A stretch of 64,000 bases of DNA from NCBI RefSeq assembly GCF_023555385.1, contig NZ_JAJSED010000001.1, positions 1,833,501 through 1,897,500 on the forward strand, in the 5' to 3' direction. The DNA is from Guyparkeria hydrothermalis. Its GTDB lineage: Bacteria; Pseudomonadota; Gammaproteobacteria; Halothiobacillales; Halothiobacillaceae. Below, piece by piece: positions 62,144-64,000 of the stretch; position 1 is the stretch's first letter, and each line of letters opens with the position of its first letter. The notes under the pieces are model-generated. The model was not told the DNA's origin. It saw only the letters and a program-made list of their open reading frames with translations, and made no database searches. The translations under genes and the position numbers were made by a program.

Positions 62144-62644
62144 ATGAGGCTGACGACCAAGGGCCGCTACGCCGTAACGGCAATGCTGGACCTGGCCATT
62201 CATGATCGCGGCCAGCCGACCGCACTGGCCGATATCGCCGAACGACAATCGTTGTCGCTCTCCTACCTCGAGCAGCTGTTCGCGCAGCTTCGCCGTGGCC
62301 AGCTGGTCAGCAGCGTGCGCGGCCCCGGTGGTGGCTACCAGTTGGCGCGCGAGCCGTCGCGTATCAACATCGTCGAGATCATCCGCGCCGTCGACGAGGT
62401 GGTCGACGTCACTCGCTGCGGTGGCAAGGGCAACTGTCAGGAAGGCGGCAAGTGCCTGGCCCACGACCTGTGGATGGGGCTGTCGGCCCAGATCCAGGAA
62501 TTCCTCGAGTCGATTTCGCTCGCCGATCTGGTCGAGCAGCCCGACGTGCTCGACGTCTCCGCCCGCCAGGACGGTCGTCTGCAGCAAGTGCGCGACGAGC
62601 GTTCGGAGGCCGTCGCCGCCGGCATGCGGGGCGTGGGGCCCTGA
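62144..62644 (+). CDS. iscR: Fe-S cluster-binding transcriptional regulator IscR
   Basis: IscR senses Fe-S cluster supply and controls Fe-S assembly genes. The 166-residue Rrf2 protein begins [23 protein letters not shown], has a winged HTH ([33 protein letters not shown]), and holds Cys92, Cys98, Cys104 and His107, the same numbering as the E. coli 2Fe-2S ligands. Unlike the usual iscRSUA operon, no iscS follows: ndk and rlmN come next. GGGAGG precedes the ATG at 62144. Confidence 0.95.
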   Translation: MRLTTKGRYAVTAMLDLAIHDRGQPTALADIAERQSLSLSYLEQLFAQLRRGQLVSSVRGPGGGYQLAREPSRINIVEIIRAVDEVVDVTRCGGKGNCQEGGKCLAHDLWMGLSAQIQEFLESISLADLVEQPDVLDVSARQDGRLQQVRDERSEAVAAGMRGVGP

Positions 62645-62842
62645 TCTCCAGCCGTCGCCTTCCGGGTGTGCGTCTTCGCTTGGCGTGCCCGCATGGATTG
62701 TTTCCCGGTGACTCGTTAAACTATCGCGCTTTGTGAACGCTTGCCGGGGAGGTTCTCCGGTCGGGCGGCAGCTTTCTGTTTTCTCGTTTCTTTTTTACGT
62801 TTCACCGGGGCGAATCGAATCGCCCGATCAGGAGAGAATCTT

Positions 62843-63268
<426 letters not shown>

Positions 63269-63310
63269 TCGCGCTGGCACCTTTTCGGGTCGACTAGACG
63301 GGTGGCCTGA

Positions 63311-64000
63311 ATGACCTCGACCGACGAACGCATCAATCTGCTGGGCCTGACGCCCAGCCGCCTGCGCGCCTGGTTCGCGGAGATGGGCGAGAAGCCCTTC
63401 CGCGCCAACCAGGTGCTCAAGTGGGTGCACCAGCGTCGGGTCGACGACTTCGACGCGATGACCGACCTTGCCAAGAGCCTCCGCGAGAAGCTCAAGCAGG
63501 TCGCCTGCATCCGGCCACCCGAGGTCGTGCTCGATCAGGAATCCGAGGACGGAACGCGCAAGTTCCTCCTCGACACGGGTAGCGGCAACTCGGTGGAGAT
63601 GGTCTACATCCCTGAGGACGACCGCGCGACCCTCTGTATTTCCTCGCAGGTGGGCTGTTCGCTCACCTGCACCTTCTGCTCGACCGGTCGACAGGGCTTC
63701 AACCGCAACCTGTCGACCGCCGAGATCGTTGGCCAGTTGTGGCTGGCCGAACGACTGATCGAGCAGCGCCTGGCGACCGGCAAGGCGATCAGCAACATCG
63801 TCTTCATGGGCATGGGCGAGCCGCTCTTGAACGAGCAGGCGGTGGTCGATGCCGCCGAGCTGTTCCTCGACGACTACGGCTACGGCCTGTCCAAGCGGCG
63901 GGTGACCATCTCGACCTCCGGCATCGTCCCGGCGATCGACCGGCTGGGCGAGCGCCTGCCGATCTCGCTGGCGATCTCCCTGCACGCGCCCAACGACGAG
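63311..64000 (+). CDS. rlmN: 23S rRNA (adenine2503-C2)/tRNA methyltransferase RlmN (partial)
   Basis: The first 230 codons are present and the gene runs off the right edge. RlmN is a radical-SAM methylase for A2503 of 23S rRNA and A37 of some tRNAs. Motifs: [31 protein letters not shown] (N-terminal accessory domain), the radical-SAM cluster motif [11 protein letters not shown], and [13 protein letters not shown] and [15 protein letters not shown]. The start at 63311 directly follows a short gap after ndk, a common gammaproteobacterial order. Confidence 0.97.
   Translation, partial: MTSTDERINLLGLTPSRLRAWFAEMGEKPFRANQVLKWVHQRRVDDFDAMTDLAKSLREKLKQVACIRPPEVVLDQESEDGTRKFLLDTGSGNSVEMVYIPEDDRATLCISSQVGCSLTCTFCSTGRQGFNRNLSTAEIVGQLWLAERLIEQRLATGKAISNIVFMGMGEPLLNEQAVVDAAELFLDDYGYGLSKRRVTISTSGIVPAIDRLGERLPISLAISLHAPNDE

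Overview
The window is a gene-dense, GC-rich chromosomal segment of a gammaproteobacterium. Supporting signs are the gmk-rpoZ-spoT block, queA-tgt-yajC-secD-secF, lptM-lysA, argH beside an AlgZ/AlgR pair, hemC-hemD-hemX-hemY, and an IscR with the E. coli cysteine spacing. Cytochrome c maturation is System II (ResB/CcsA), a diheme cytochrome c4 is present and there is an MNIO-type RiPP cluster. This suggests a respiratory, possibly sulfur-oxidising lineage such as the Halothiobacillaceae or relatives, but nothing in the window proves the genus. No rRNA, tRNA, CRISPR array, insertion sequence or prophage was found.

Layout. 1-4.4 kb: end of exonuclease III, a glycine-zipper lipoprotein, then gmk-rpoZ-spoT-ridA. 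4.4-12.7 kb (minus strand): a DUF481 outer-membrane protein, BolA, a GGDEF/EAL protein, a PfkB kinase fused to a Rieske domain, a phosphoesterase, a Cu/Zn-type permease, and the AlgZ/AlgR-like pair. 12.8-22 kb: argH, an AT-rich orphan membrane protein, an esterase, pdxH-ung, a RES/Xre toxin-antitoxin pair, radC, a minimal hvfA-hvfB-hvfC RiPP cluster and an exported thioredoxin-like protein. 22-28 kb: hemC-hemD-hemX-hemY-ubiD. 28-37 kb (minus): a coiled-coil diguanylate cyclase, a nuclease-family hydrolase, acetolactate synthase, DsbA, CcsA, ResB and cytochrome c4. 37-45.5 kb: engB, a second nuclease-family hydrolase, a phospholipase D-VTT fusion, a small membrane protein, a Tat-exported aldo/keto reductase and a c-type-heme GGDEF/degenerate-EAL protein. 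45.5-52.9 kb: MetR, glutathione reductase, peroxiredoxin-glutaredoxin, lysA-lptM, an RsmB-type methyltransferase and an esterase. 53.7-64 kb: queA-tgt-yajC-secDF, suhB, trmJ, cysE, iscR, ndk and a partial rlmN.

The most striking non-coding feature is the 799-base gap at 52887-53685. It starts with a perfect 18-base palindrome of the GacA/UvrY activator-site type. It continues with about 545 bases packed with small hairpins that present GGA in their loops, and it contains intrinsic terminators. I read this as a CsrB/RsmZ-type CsrA-sponging RNA locus, possibly two tandem RNAs.

How the genes work together. Heme synthesis (hemCDXY), cytochrome c assembly (ResB/CcsA, DsbA) and c-type heme users (cytochrome c4, the heme-motif GGDEF protein) lie within 25 kb of each other. 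Glutathione reductase and the peroxiredoxin-glutaredoxin fusion form a peroxide-defence pair. Three c-di-GMP proteins, an AlgZR-type two-component system and the candidate Csr RNA make the window rich in lifestyle-switch regulators.
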